Source: Acanthamoeba sp. SK_2022b
Taxonomy: Eukaryota > Discosea > Longamoebia > Acanthamoebidae
Direction of reading: 5' to 3'
Assembly: GCA_027943245.1 (NCBI GenBank)
Contig: JANDJZ010000065.1
Location: forward strand, 1-64,000
Length of the DNA: 64,000 bases
The notes under the pieces were generated by a model. The model made no database searches, was not told the DNA's origin, and was given only the letters and a program-made list of their open reading frames with translations. Every line of letters starts with the position of its first letter. Position 1 is the first letter of the stretch. The position numbers were made by a program, and so were the translations under genes. Positions 43,101-58,755 of the stretch are shown in pieces.

Positions 43101-44273
43101 AGAACGAATTCGAGGTTTGCCCCCTCCGCCAACGACCACCCCTGTGCGATTGGTCTGTGTTCCCGCGAGCTGACTCACTCTCGTGACCTACGCTGCACAT
43201 CCACCCACCGACCAGGATCTGTGGATCCGCAACTCGTACTTCATGACCGCCGATGCGTTCCCCGGCATCAGGCGCCGTGCCGAGATCGTGGAGTCTCGTA
43301 TCATCGAGGTGACGCCCATCCAGAACGCCGTCAACTCGATCCAGTCCAAGAATGAGGAGCTCAAGGAGATCATCATCAAGTTCGCTCTTCCCCCCCCCTC
43401 TTTCCCCTGTGTCCCTTTCTGTCTGGCCTTTGACGCGAGAGCTTGTTCTCGATCTTTACAAATGCTCCCCTCAGATACGGGTCATCGCGCGACCTCAACA
43501 TCAATCCATTCACCATGGTGCTCAACGGCGTTATCGACGCAGCCGTCGCCGGAGGCGTGGCCATGTACCAGAAGGCCTTCCTCACGCCCGCTTACGCCTC
43601 GGCCAACCCGAGCGACACGCCTCTCATCAACAAGCTCAAGAACAACATCCTCTACCAGGTCGACATCCTCGAGAAGGGTGAGCGCTCCGCCCCGTTTTCG
43701 CCGATGAAGCCCGGATGTTATTAACATGCTGATGATGCACACGCAACTGTACGCAGGTCTGAACATCCATGCGATCGTGTGCAGTGCCGACATGGCCGGT
43801 CTGCAGGAGCAGCTGGAGATCAAGTACGAGCAGCTCAAGCGGGGCGTGGAGGAGTACCGGGCGCAGCTGCCCGAGGGTTGGGTGGTGCCCACCTTCAAGC
43901 TGCCCTCCTCCATTTCTGCCGAGATGTCCGAGGATATCGCACGCCTCTCCAAGTCGCCCGCCGTCGCCAAGCTCTCCACTCGCTCTGAGAGCACTGACAT
44001 CCTCGACAGGTCCGTACACCGCCACCCATGCCACTTTTTTGTTTCCGTCCTTCGCAGGTGTTCGTGGCTGTTCTGTGCCGTGAGACCGGTGAGCTCACAG
44101 TGGGTGTGGGTGTGTGTGGATGCAACAGGATCAGCAATGACAGTAGCGGCGAGATCCCGACCATCCCGGCCCTCTCCTCGTCGCCCAACTTCAAGGGCAC
44201 CGTTAAGGCCAAGAAGACAAAGGGCGACAAGGAGAAGAAGGAGAAGAAGGCCACCCGCAAGGACAAGAGCTAA
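34102..44273 (+). CDS. DOCK-A/B (DOCK180/CED-5-like) guanine nucleotide exchange factor
   Basis: Many exons encode the DOCK180 layout. An N-terminal SH3-like module (34520-34850) shows I-G-D-K-I-R, D-G-W-Y-R-G-S-L and G-I-F-P-K-T-Y-I. Helical segments follow, then DHR-1 (about 36700-37350) with N-D-L-Y-I-T-L-D and E-F-K-S-L-V-L-H. A long armadillo-like part is interrupted by a Ser/Pro/Gly-rich stretch of some 280 residues (39700-40550). DHR-2 (about 41950-44000) includes D-F-F-D-H-G-K-A-W-E-K-A-I, N-P-F-T-M-V-L-N-G-V-I-D and the A-V-A-G-G-V-A-M-Y helix near the catalytic sensor. The C terminus is a Lys/Glu-rich tail. It should activate Rac, normally with an ELMO partner bound through the SH3 region. 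The first exon is uncertain; 34102 is the first ATG that fits. Confidence 0.85.
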
Positions 44274-44386
44274 GTGCTTTTGAATAGAGCCCCCTTTTCG
44301 TTGGCTGTGAGCGACAAAACCACCAACGTCCTCCTCGGAAAGAATAATTATAAAAAGACAGGGGCTGGTGCGGCCGTCGCCGAGGC

Positions 44387-46016
44387 ATGCAGAGCACGGA
44401 TGATGATAATGCCTATCAGGGCGTAGAAGTGGCTTATCATCTCACCTATGAAAACGAACTCCAAGAACAAGAGTTCGATCTCGACGAAGATTCAAATCTT
44501 CAATCGGTCGTTGACCCACAAAGTGCTGTTCGTGAGGTAGATGGACACGATGACACAGGCACCACCACAAAGGAGGCAGCCAACGAGGGACCAGCCCTTC
44601 TCACAGACGAGCAGGCCCTGGCCGAGAAGAGGGCACGCAAACGTGCTAGGCGTATGGTGGGCGTGCTGGTGCACCTGCTCGTTGGGCTGCTCGTGCTGTC
44701 GCTTTCCATCCGCTTCGTGCCCTCTTCCCACATCAGTTCGCCTCTCGTGCGCGGTACCTCCCCCTCTGTGTGGGTGTCTGGTGCCTGCAGGCTCAACAAC
44801 CTTTCGGGCGGGGCACAGATGTGCTGAGGAACGACCGGTTCGGTTGGGCGGGCGTGGTGGCGTGGCATGTGCTGCTGGTTATGGGGTTTGCCTTCGTCGC
44901 CCACATCACCGAGAAGAGACCCAACCCTCTCCACAGCCGACGCGGGCACTACTGGGTGCGCTGCCTTGTTTTCCTGAGATGATGGGGAGGTGGGGGAGAG
45001 CTGATATCGTGGCAAGCGGCCACGCAGGAGGTGCTCAAGCTGCTAGCCTCGGGCCCACTGCTGTACCTTCTGGGTCCGGTCTTCGCCTTATCCGTGCGTA
45101 CGTGCGCCCATTCAGACATGACCACCAGCCAGCTGATGCGGGCCACCGTCACTTGTTTTGTTGTCGGCCGTGTCTAGCCGAATCCAATCCCCGATCCGTT
45201 ACCACCGGCCTGACCGAGCAGGTCGTGGGCGCGGTCCTCCAGCTTGATCTACAGACAGACGCAGAGGCGTTTGCTCTGATCTACAACTACCTATTCTTTG
45301 TCGTCCCATTTTATGCGGGCCTTCATATCACCTACATGGACAAGAACCTCTTCCTGCGAGCCGTTGGCGACAAGGTGCTCCCCCCCCCTGCACTCTGTTG
45401 CAGCAGACTCCTCGTTAACTAAACCGCTTGGCTGTTGCGTGCAGCTCGTGGTGCCGAGTCGATGGAAGACCTACACGAAAAATGAGCTGATCGCCCTGGC
45501 CGCCCTGCTCGCCTTCCTTTTCCTCGTGGCCTTATTTCAAGTTATTTTGCTGGTGCCGCCTCCTCGCCCATTCTCTACGACGCCAACTGCCGGCTTACGT
45601 AACGTTGCGTCAGGCGCTGGATGGCCTTCTGCTGTGGTATGTGCTGGCCTACGGATGCGTGCTGGTGGTCCTCGGCGTGGTGTCGTTTTCCATTCGACAA
45701 ACCTATGAGATACACGTCCATCACTATCTGTTCGGTATGCGCGTCTCCTGCCCATGTGCGCTCACCCTCACGACCCATTCACCTCGCCTGTCCTGCTTCT
45801 CGCTCAGGCTTGATTCTACTGCCGTTGCCGCGCGCATTCAATCCAGTTTCGTCATGCACTATGGCCGCCGCTGCCGGTGTATTTGTAGAGGGTACTCCGG
45901 CCCACTCCCCTTCTTTCGCTCTTTCTCTCCTCGGCCTGACCTTCCTTTCTGCCTCATGAACACGAGGTATCGCGCGGTGGAGCGTGGCCTCGCTCTGGGA
46001 TCGCAGGCACTCCTGA
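44387..46016 (+). CDS. Uncharacterised multi-pass membrane protein
   Basis: An acidic cytosolic N terminus of about 80 residues and an R-K-R-A-R-R basic patch lead into the first of about seven or eight hydrophobic helices spread over short exons. Recognisable ones are near 44660, 44850, 45040, 45290, 45490 and 45630. A distinctive I-H-V-H-H-Y-L-F-G segment (about 45710) carries clustered His, perhaps a metal or catalytic site facing the membrane. The last exons appear to end ...S-L-W-D-R-R-H-S with a TGA at 46014-46016, if a donor near 45890 joins an acceptor near 45966. I do not recognise the family. Exon structure in the C-terminal half is tentative. Confidence 0.5.
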
Positions 46017-47032
46017 TGACCCTCGAACCCCCCAGCTCATCTCCCTCTATCCAGTGTCTGCACAGACGCGTGGCGGGGCACCACACGAAATCTATGTGTC
46101 TGATCTTGGCGGTCTTCAATTCTTCAGATTTCATGTACAGACCCAGGCTACAGCGCCAGTGGACCGAAATATTGGGAAAATGTTTGCTTCTGCTCCGCGG
46201 GAGTTCGTTTTTCGTTGCTGTGCTGACGTTTGTCAAGCAGAACCAGCAGAAAGCTGGGCTCCAGCACGAGCGGCAAGCAGGGAAGGGGGTGAAGGAGGAC
46301 CGGAACCAGCTCGAAAACCCCCTGCGCTCGCCTGCGTACCCTCAACGCCGAAAGACCGAAAAAGAAAGCGCACCATAACGAACTCGGGTCCTCTGTTCGA
46401 AATCGATTTTTGTTATCTTGCTGAAGCAGAGAACGAACGAGATTGCACCCGCGTAAGACAAGCCCCGGAGGTCGCAGCGATTTGAAAGAGGATATTCCCT
46501 GTTCCCTACCCCCACGTTTGCAGACCAGATTGGACACGAGATTCCTCCTCTTATATCTTGGCCCTGAACAGACATTTGCACCGTCCTCCCACCAACCGGT
46601 GTACAAAACCCAGGTACCCTCCCCCACATAATAGGCAAAGAACGAAAGAGACGTACCAACTTCTTCGTTTTAAATATCTATTGCGTCTCTGTGTCCTAAC
46701 AGGTTTGATTATTCATCTCTTTCTTATTTCTTTAAAGTCCTTCATTTCTGCTGGCGGCGAAAAGTGGTACCACGGTTCACTGGGAGGTGAACATTGACCA
46801 GTTTTTCTTCAGCAGGGGATGCGCCATGGAGGCCCTTCGTGCCGATGAAATAGTGGGCGCCCATGACAAGCACCTTCACCTCAGGATGGAGCTCGGTGCT
46901 GCTGGTTCTTGCCCCCCCCCCCTCCGCCAACCACGCTCTCTTCTCCTTTCCTCTGCAGTCCCAAATTGTCTGCTCTTAGCCACAAAGAGTGGTTGCATAT
47001 GCAGCAAAGGGCTCATCGGTGTCTGTGCAGAG
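46017..47032. other. Region of about 1 kb with no gene I can support
   Basis: Several ORFs overlap here on both strands, but none shows recognisable domains, consistent codon use or splice-linked continuity. An AT-rich block at 46660-46750 could be the promoter of the ArfGAP gene. A short ATG-led stretch at 46826-46900 ends in a possible donor and could be an upstream exon of that gene. Confidence 0.45.
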
Positions 47033-50222
<3,190 letters not shown>

Positions 50223-50338
50223 ACACACCTCAGCCCTTCGTTGCCGCTACGAATACGCGTGCCGTGCATTTTATCGAATATCACAAAAATACAAGTTTTG
50301 TGAACGAAGTTAACACTACACGACCCCAAGCACACTGG

Positions 50339-52317
50339 TCACGTTCGATCTTCCTTGTCCTCCTTGACATGTCGCGACATCGTGGGCGACGCTGGCGCCG
50401 TGAGGAAAGTTCGCTTGACGCCATCGCCGCTACTCGCGTAGTGATCGTGGAGCTCGTCATCGTCATCCTCGCCGATGATGAACATCTCCATCGACGATGC
50501 TCCCTCGCTCTCACTGTCGTCCTCCTTGACCACAACTACCTCTGCTCCCTTGTCGCCCACGCGGTACCTGTGATTCCGCAGAGCGCTGGAGCCTTCAAGA
50601 GCCCACAACAAAGACCACTCACCCTGGGTCGAGGCAGCACATACCTCTCGAGAGGGCTCATGCGGAAGATAACAAGGTAGGAGCACAGGTAGAGGGCGGC
50701 GAGAATCCAGAAGCCAAAAAAGGGGAAGTTGAGGGCCACGCCCACCGAGAACACGATCCCGATGATGAACGGGCCCAACGCCCTGGACGACATGAGGGGA
50801 AACAGAGGGCGTAAGATAAGTGATGGGGGTGCTGTGTCGTTATAGAGTACCGGAAGAGGGATGAGCTGCTTTGGTTGAGGCCCATGGTCAGGCCTTGCCG
50901 TGTGTCATCGCATGCGTTGCTGAGCATGGCGCCCAATGCTGCCCCCCCCCCATACAACGTGAGCTCGGCTGTGAGAAAAGACACTTGCAATTGGAGAGAA
51001 GAGAGTTAACTGGAGAGATAGCACATGAAGCCAGTGGCGATGACCAGACACACAACGGTGATCAGCGCCACCCACACGATGATCGTTGCAACCGTATTGA
51101 CCCCTGCTCGGCGCCACCCGCCACGAGAGAGTCGTCAAAACCGCTCCTCGGCACCCAGTCGCGAAGGGTTAAAGGCGCACCGAGTATCCAGTAGATGAAG
51201 GCGGTGCTGGGGAGAAGGATGGAGCCCAGGCACAGCAGCAGGGCGCTGAACGTGAACATCTTGACCACGCCCAGCCATGCCAGCACCCGCTTGAACGCAT
51301 AAACCTACACGCACGCACACACGTCACGTACACAGGCAAAGGAAAATGGCGCTCGTGATCGAGGGACCCAGGGAGTTGCGCCGAACCTGGAAGAGGAAGC
51401 CAGCCACGGCGAACACGGTGAAGGCGATTCCGTTGCGGAGAGGGTCGAATCCCAAGCCGTGATGCTAAGTCACCCGAACAGCCGTGAGGCCATACAACGA
51501 CGAGGAAGAGGGGAGAGAAAGCGGACGAGCGACGAAAGAAGAGATCGGAAGGCTGGGATTGAGAAGGGGGCGGGTACCTCGATGGCGAGGGAGTAGAAGA
51601 GGACCATGGCCACGAGCAGGCCGCCGTTGCAGAAAGAACCCAGGCACGACGCGAAGATGAGCTTGGACATGAGCCAGTCCTTGAGCACCACCTTCAGCCC
51701 TTCCCGAAGCGACTGCGCCAGCCAGCAGCAGCAAAGAAAGCCGCAGTCAGACGAGCAGCGCTAGCCCCTCCCTCAATCCACGCGCAAGGAAAGAGCGACG
51801 AGTGGTGGACGTACGCCCTTCTTCTTGTCCGACTTGGCCCCCTTGTTGGTCTCGGGCAGGAAGAACAGGACCGTGAGGAACGAGAAGAAGTTGAGCAGAC
51901 CTGAAACCACCCATGGCAGACGACCCAAGCAGCGACGCGCGCCAGTTTGAGAGAGCGAGACGTGATTGGTCGCGTGTGTGATTACTGTGTGAGGGAGGAG
52001 GCCAGTCCGTACCTCCTACCAGACAGGGGAAAAGGAATCGGTTATCCTCGAACACCGGTACCCCTTCAAAATCGATGTTGGTGAATGCCCCGCCGATGCC
52101 GCTGTCGGCAGCACACGCGTCGACGAACGCAGACGTGAGCGCGAGCTGAACGTGGAGCGGCAGGGGAAGCCGAAGCGGGAAGAGGACACGGACCTGGACA
52201 CGCTGCGAGAGAGGGAGAAGCACGCGGAGATGTAGGCAAAGGCCAGAATACGCGCCTGTCCTTCGGTGACATCGGCGCACACTGCCCGCGTCACTGGCAC
52301 ATTGGCATTGAAGAACC

Positions 52318-52412
<95 letters not shown>

Positions 52413-53392
52413 GACAGGCACGAAATGCATATGTCAGCATCCCGCACATGCTCGCGTCTGAGTGTAGGGTCTACGGGTCGCGAAGCATGCTCCGCCGTTT
52501 ACGTGAATTGCGTGGAATGGCTTGACCGCCATGATAGCTCACATCCTGCGGCGACCCAACGCAACGGCGCAGTTGGGCGTGGTCCGTGACGGTGGAGGAA
52601 GGAGGAAACGTGGCAACGAACCGGCAAACAGGCGGGAGGCAAAGGCGAGGCCGAAGTTGGGGGAGAGGCCGAAGAGGAAAGTGCCCAGGGCGCCCGACAT
52701 GAGACCCGCCAGCACGATCAGCTTCCGACCGTACTTGTCCGCCAGGTGCCTGCCACCCACGCGGTGTGGCCATGCCTCAGCCCGTCTGCTGTGCTACAGG
52801 AAGAAGAGAAGAAAACCCTTACCCGAGGTAAAACGAAGAGGCAAACGATGCCAGGCTGTAGGCTCCGATGAGGGCGCCCGAGGCCATTCCCACCTCCTCC
52901 TCGGCAATCCCGAACCGCGTCCGGCACATGTCTGTCGTGCAGCGTGCATACAGAGGCGCAGTGAGCACCAAAACACGTAGCCAAAAGAAAAGCTAAAAGA
53001 TGAGTACCGGGCACGAAGGGAGTGATGACGGTGGAGGCGATGGCATCGCCCACCAGCACCCCGTATACGATGACCAGTATCTTCCAGGGAAGCGAGACTT
53101 GCCCATTGCTGCTCTCGGCGAGCTTGGCCGGCTCACCTTCGTCGGATGGTGGATCAACGGTGATTTCAACGTCGTCGACGGATGGGACTGGCAGCTCTTC
53201 CTGTGCCTCCCTTACCTCCGGTCGTGGCAGCAGAAGATCCTCATCTTTGTCTCCGTTCCGCTCTTCATCTGGCCCAATCTCTCCATCTTCATACGGCGAT
53301 TTTTCGTCGTCCCGTTGCTCGCTGTCTGGTGACGAGGCAGCATCGTCGTATTCATTTGCCCTGAGCGGGGCATAGCCGGTAGCCGACGCCAT
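50339..53392 (-). CDS. Major facilitator superfamily transporter
   Basis: A long acidic cytosolic head (about 95 residues from the ATG at 53392) precedes twelve predicted membrane helices distributed over roughly ten exons. The MFS loop-2/3 signature appears as G-G-R-H-L-A-D-K-Y-G-R-K (about 52750). The motif in helix 4-5, A-R-I-L-A-F-A-Y-I-S-A-C-F, and the region after it resemble drug/proton antiporters and ZIFL-type transporters of plants and fungi. The C-terminal tail is acidic. The substrate cannot be told from sequence. One intron holds an 87-base CA microsatellite. Confidence 0.8.
52324..52410. repeat. CA/GT microsatellite in an MFS transporter intron
   Basis: The longest dinucleotide run in the window, pure CA for 87 bases. 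In the gene's sense it is (GT)n and ends eight or so bases before a TTACTAG acceptor. Confidence 0.97.
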
Positions 53393-53872
53393 CTAGTGAA
53401 GTTGCAATACCAAGGCCTTGGCAAGTTGCAATACCAAGGCCCGTCCTCTTGTGTCCGCTCCCCCCTATTTGGTGGAGCTCACCCTTCGGCCCGCCAATCG
53501 GTGATTAGAGGGCTAAGGCAAGGCTGGATCAAACCATGGACTGCTCAATTTATTTAGAACCAATTTATGGTGGCGCCTTGCTTCTCTCCACTGCCAGAGG
53601 ACTACTCACTCTGCTGGGTATGGTACAAGGGTGGGGGGGTCGTTTATTCCCTCGGAACAGAAGAAGCATACTCGAAAGCAAGCAAGTGTTGCTAGTCCTC
53701 GCTGACCACCCGCTCCAGCGTACGCGAGACTGTGGAGTGGGTGCTCTGGGAAACGAAACCACCACCCACAACCACCACCACCACCACCACCACCACCACC
53801 ACCACAACACACCACAGATCTGTGGGCAAAGGACACTGGTGCAGCAGTGGGAGAAAGAATGAGAAGGAAGGG
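53393..53872. other. Intergenic stretch with CCA repeats
   Basis: About 480 bases between the MFS start and the WD40 stop. It holds a 24-base-spaced direct repeat (separate entry) and a CCA microsatellite at 53771-53805. Antisense Trp/Val/Gly ORFs over the CCA run are artefacts. No gene is seen. Confidence 0.5.
53399..53441. repeat. Short direct repeat upstream of the MFS gene
   Basis: A 19-base unit (AAGTTGCAATACCAAGGCC) occurs exactly at 53399 and again at 53423, a spacing of 24 bases, within the first 50 bases upstream of the MFS start codon. It could be a 5' UTR duplication or a paired factor site. Confidence 0.85.
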
Positions 53873-56663
53873 TCATACGAGGCCGCTGTGTGTTGAGTAC
53901 AGATCTCCCGCGCGCGACCCTGCATCCGGCTCGTCGCTCGTGTAATCTTCACCCACGAAGTCCTCTGCGTTTGGGGTCGTTAAGGTGACCAGTCATCCCA
54001 TAAAACGGGAGCGGCCACTTGTGGACAAAGGAGGGGGGCGTACCGCTCTTGTTGCTCACCTGGCGTACGTCGAAGGCGGCTGGCTGCTGGAGGGTGGCCC
54101 CGGCCTCCATCTCCAGGTCGAGGACGCCGCGATACATGAGCGTATTCCTCCGCTGCTGGTGGCTGCCGACCTGCAGCAGGCCATCGCTAACTGTCATCCG
54201 CTCGGGAGTCGTGGGCGTTCCGTTCTGGCCCTCGGGTGGATTGCTCGACGCCTTGGCGTTGGGGGTCCCGTCTCGGCTGGCCTTCAGGGGGCTCTTGTGC
54301 TTGCTCCTGTGCTCCCTTGGCTGTGTCGACAACACACGCGCGGGACAAGGGCGACGCTAAGCTGCGAGAGTACACGAGCCAAACGACGGCTGTGGCGGGT
54401 GAAAGAGCGAGTTTGTGGGTGATGGATATACCGATGTCATAGACGACTTCCTGGATCGTCGTATGCTGTTGACCCGGCTGCGCTGACCTTTAGGCGTTTG
54501 GGTGATGCTGTCCATGGAGGCCGACAGGTCGAGCGACAGCGTCTCCTCCTCCTCGGCGGGCGGTTCGAGGAACAGATGTTGCATCAACGATATCGTCGCC
54601 ATCTGGTTCCTGCGTGTGCGTGAGTCGTTAGGAAGAACAGCCTATGCACTCGCCGATAAAGAAGCGGAGACACGGAGAGAGGGAGTCTTGCCTAATCTCG
54701 GTTTGCTCGCGTCCATCCTTCCACAAGATGACGAGGCCGTCGGCGCCGCAGGAGGCGAGGGCGCTGTCGGAAAGAGCCACCATGTCGTACACGGCGTCAG
54801 AGTGGCCCCACATGTCCCCGAGACACACGGGCTGCGTGGGCGCCGCCCGCAGGCGGCCAAATGCGTAGCGCGACGCAGGGGCCTTGTGCGTTGTTCCGCC
54901 CAACTGTGCGCCCCACAGCTTGATCGATGAGTCCGCCGAACAGGAAACGATCCGCGTTCTGTTGGGGAGGGGTCACTGCTGCGTGAGCACAACTGAAACG
55001 TGTGGCCTGGCGCGAATGCTGATCATCGAATGAAGGTCGCTAGGCCGCACCGATTGTACATGGAGAGGATTCGTATCACGTTGGCGTCGTGCCCGTCTTT
55101 ACAATCAGCTACGCAGTCCCCCGTGGTGATGTCAAACACCTTGAACCCTCGGCCCACCGCGGCACCCAGGTACCGCTGTTACACGGTGACGAGATTGCCG
55201 CGCGATGTCAGTGGGGGGGGGAGGAACGAAAGCGCTACGCCTGGGGGTCCGTCTCGATGGTACGTACTTCGGTGAGAACGGTGATGTGGTTGATCGAGTG
55301 GGTGAAGATGTGGTTCTCGTAGTACTTTTCGGGGTAGTCCAACACTTTGAGCGGTGCCAGTGTGTCCGCTTGCCACACCACAACCGATCCGTCTAGCGAA
55401 CCAGAGGCGAACAGGGCATCTGTAGGCAAGGCGCGAAAGCCGAGTTTAGCCACTCCAAGGTGCACGGAGAGATGACGATGGTAGACGGCTGAGGCACCGT
55501 TCACGGCGACGAGACACCGCACGGACTCGCGGTGGTAGGCCAACAGCTTGTCAAACTTGAAGGTGCTTCGATTGTACACGACTACGCGATCGACACACGA
55601 ACAGGCGGTGAGTGCGGCGTTATCCAAACGTGCAGAAGAAAAAAAATAAATTATAAATTAAAAGTTATACAATCGACGTACACAGAAACGACGAGTTGGA
55701 GCCCGTTACGATCCGGTTGTCGCTGATGGACAGAAGACAGTGCAGGTCTGTGATTTGAGGCAATAAGGCAACAACAACAACAGGGCGGAAATGAGGAGAC
55801 ACAGGTCAGAAACTCAGAAAGGGTAAGAAAGCAAGAGGATATGTCTGTCGAGGGCGGACGTTGCGTACTTTCTTCTTCCTGTCGTGTCATTGAGCCGAGA
55901 AGCTCGGGATGAGTGCGTGCGCTGGAGGAGTACTGCCACACATTAAGCTGCTGGTCGTTGCCTCCCGAGCAGAAGAGCGAGGCCCTTGTCTCGCTCCCGT
56001 CGTCAAGCTTAGCCAGGCACTGGTAGCCAGGGCACAAAGCCGGTTAGTTGATGCGCAAGTGGAGGAAAGCGACAGGACAAATAGAAAAGCACCTGCACGC
56101 TGCCGGCGTGCGCGTTCTCGATGATGTGAGCACACGAGCCCGTGTCAATGTTCCAGACGTGACCAGCGTTAAGGAGAACGCCACATGATATGAGATATAA
56201 AACCGATACCAACTAAATTAGGGGGAGGCTCAAAATAGCATAAAGTAATACAGAAAAATGCATACATAATTATTATTAAATAATGGTGAAAAGGATATTC
56301 GAACGGTCCTGTCGGATGATCCCGAGATGAGGGTGTGCAGGTCAAGGAGAAGCAGGCAAGTAATTGGCCGCGTGTGACCTGTGAGAGCAAAAATCTGCTC
56401 GCCTGTCTGGTAGTTCCAGATCAAGATCGTGCCATCGTCGGAGGCCGACGCAATTCTGCCGAACACAACGGAGGGGTTGGCAACTGGCATGCCAAGCAAT
56501 ACAGAGGCGGGCCACACCTGGCATGGTCGAGCACAACGAGCAGCCGCACGATGTCCTTGTGTCCCTCCAGGATTTGAAGTTCATTTAGCGAGTTGGCGAG
56601 AAATTCGCTAGGCAGTTCATCGTTGTTGGAGTTGCGCTTCTCCTTCGTGTTCGCCACCCCCAT
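53873..56663 (-). CDS. WD40-repeat protein
   Basis: Exons from the ATG at 56663 encode at least seven WD-type blades. Examples are A-S-D-D-G-T-I-L-I-W-N, S-G-S-S-D-R-T-V-R-I, C-S-G-G-N-D-Q-Q-L-N-V-W, S-G-S-L-D-G-S-V-V-V-W, S-C-S-A-D-S-S-I-K-L-W and S-C-G-A-D-G-L-V-I-L-W. The C-terminal part is a Ser/Thr/Glu-rich tail with a conserved-looking L-D-L-S-A-S-M-D segment. The last exon is best joined by a CAGAG|GAC acceptor near 53955, giving an acidic ending that stops at 53873; without that splice it would stop at 53949. It is probably a beta-propeller scaffold; no orthologue is named. Confidence 0.7.
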
Positions 56664-56922
56664 GAGAGAACAAAGATGCAACAATAAATAATGAATAAAT
56701 AAAACGAGCAGAGATGACCAGGATAAATCGACTGGCACTGTCAGAAAAAAAAAACAGATGGCCCTGAATTGCGTAATTTTCCACCTATTTTCTGGTTAAG
56801 TCTGGTTGGTGTCCAAAAAAATCTGTCCACGTATTAATAAGTGCCAACGCGCGGAACGAGGCAGACCGTGGAGAAATAACTTAACAGAGTGACGACGGCC
56901 TATACAATGGTTGGTCCGCCGA

Positions 56923-58755
56923 TCACAGCTCATCCCTTGGATCCGATGCTGGCGGCTCGAGCGGCACCGCTTGGGCAGTCTGGGCTTTGAGCCTCGCCTC
57001 CATGCTTCGAATGGTCTGCACGGCGACCGAATATTTCGCTAGCGTGTTGACCAGGGCCTGTGTGCAAGCGGCGCGCGAGCGGGGAGAGGGCCGAGACCAG
57101 CCAAGGTGAGTGGAGGGCCCACTTTCAGACGACATGACGAACAAAGCGTACAATTATCTCATTGCGTTGCAGGTTGTGGATGATGGCTTCGCGCTTGTCC
57201 GGAGCGGAGAAGAGAATCTTGAGGGCAGTCCCGATGCCCAGGATGTTGAGCTTGGCGTGCACTTTGCACGATTCGCACGCCACACAGTCCATGATCTCGC
57301 TGCATCACCAAAATGAGCAGCCAGCACAGTAATCTACGATCAGTGCTGATCGTGTAATCAAGCGTCGTCCGGCCACTATAACTAACGACCGGACAGTCGA
57401 AAGCGGGTGGTATCCGTAGTCATACCTGATGTTCCGGAACTTGGCCCGGAACTGCTTCTTGAGATCCCCCGAATTGTCGGTGCGGAACATCTCCGAGTCG
57501 TTGAAGGTGGGCATGTGGCTTTGGAGGAAGGGCACCCCCAGCACATCCTGCACCATTTGACTCACCCGCACGTCCTCTAGCTCGTCGCCGGTGTTGTAGT
57601 GGTACTCGCTCAAGAACGAAGAGGCATGCTGCGTGGCGCGGAGAAGGAACAGGAAGGTGAAGTAGACGTTCTTGAGCCTGTCCGTAAACTGGCCCAGCCG
57701 ATAGTAGTAGCAGTCCGTGTTCGGCCCGCTCTCCCCGGTCGTGGCGTTGTGAAAATGCTCACAGACGGACAGGGAGATCGAGGCGTGGAAGCCGGAGAGC
57801 AGCCGGTAGAAGACGCGTTCCTCGAGACATGGCTCTCCTGCATAGGGTGGCCGTGCGTTAAGGTTTTTGCAGCAAAAGACAAACAGTCACCCGTCCACCG
57901 TACCATCCGAGTGGAAGCAATTCTCCTTGTAGATAGCCGCCCAGATGCGGGTGGAATTGTACCCGCCATAGCCGGTGTCGTGCTCGGGATTGAGCTCCAG
58001 GTTGATGTACATGCTGTCTGCACGCAAAATAGGCAAGCAAGGACGATCAAAGGCAAGCGCCGGGGGGGGGGGGAGAGCGTGATGATGCATGATAGCGCCG
58101 AGGGAACTGTGGTGGAGGTTGCCCTGCTCACCCTTGTCGTTCGGATCATGGTACGTCCACACATCCTCGTCGTCGTCGCACCAGCGGTTCAGTCCGGGCC
58201 CGATCGTTCGATCGACTGTTTCGCTCTCCTTCCGCCATGGCTCCGGTATCTGGGCGCACAAGAGAGAAAAGCGTGAGCGCACATCCCGCCCTCCACGCTC
58301 ATACACACTGCTGCACCCCTCGCCTTCGCCTCGCGCGTGTGCGCCCTGCGTGCGCGGGACCCGAGAGCGCGCGAGGTACCTCGTTGTCTTCGCAAACGCA
58401 CACGCCACAGCCGCCTCCTTCCGTCAGCGAGCACAGGTACTCTTCTACCCAGAACGGACACTCCCGCACGAAGTTTACCTTGAAAAACTTGAAAAACTTG
58501 GTTTTCTGGGGTGGGGCGCGGGGGTGAGGGGTAAAGCAGGCCTGGGAATCACACAGCAGGGGTGGGACGAGAAGGCACCGTGAGGGAAAGGAGAGTGTCA
58601 TGAAATGAGTCAATGTGTTCTTCCACCGTTTCGATATCGCAGCAACAATCGTCTACGATTCCGGTGAATTGAGGGTTGCTGGTGGGCCGAGAACAGGAGA
58701 CACAAACGAAGAGAAAACTAAGGAGGGAGAGAAAGAAGACAGTTTGAGAATCCAT
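56923..58755 (-). CDS. ERO1: Endoplasmic reticulum oxidoreductin ERO1 with RDEL ending
   Basis: A hydrophobic signal peptide opens the protein (residues about 6-20 from the ATG at 58755), followed by the family start G-I-V-D-D-C-C-C-D and E-E-H-I. The shuttle-disulfide region is F-V-R-E-C-P-F-W ... C-G-V-C-V-C (about 58490-58400). Further ERO1 segments are W-T-Y-H-D-P-N-D and Y-I-N-L-E-L-N-P-E, and [11 protein letters not shown]. The active-site C-V-A-C-E-S-C (C-x2-C-x2-C, about 57290) is followed by [18 protein letters not shown]1 passes electrons from protein disulfide isomerase to oxygen through FAD. The last four residues are R-D-E-L, an ER-retrieval-type signal that many ERO1 proteins lack. 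Confidence 0.92.

Noticed and set aside
44541..45422. 293-codon plus-strand ORF in the multi-pass membrane gene
   Set aside because: It runs through exon-intron boundaries in the wrong frame, and its composition is Arg/Pro-rich noise rather than membrane helices.
52266..52589. Thr-His repeat ORF at 52 kb (and similar ones at 14.5 and 18.5 kb)
   Set aside because: They are translations of CA microsatellites inside introns.
53565..53952. Trp/Val/Gly-rich ORFs opposite the CCA repeat
   Set aside because: They arise from a trinucleotide microsatellite and lie outside any spliced gene model.
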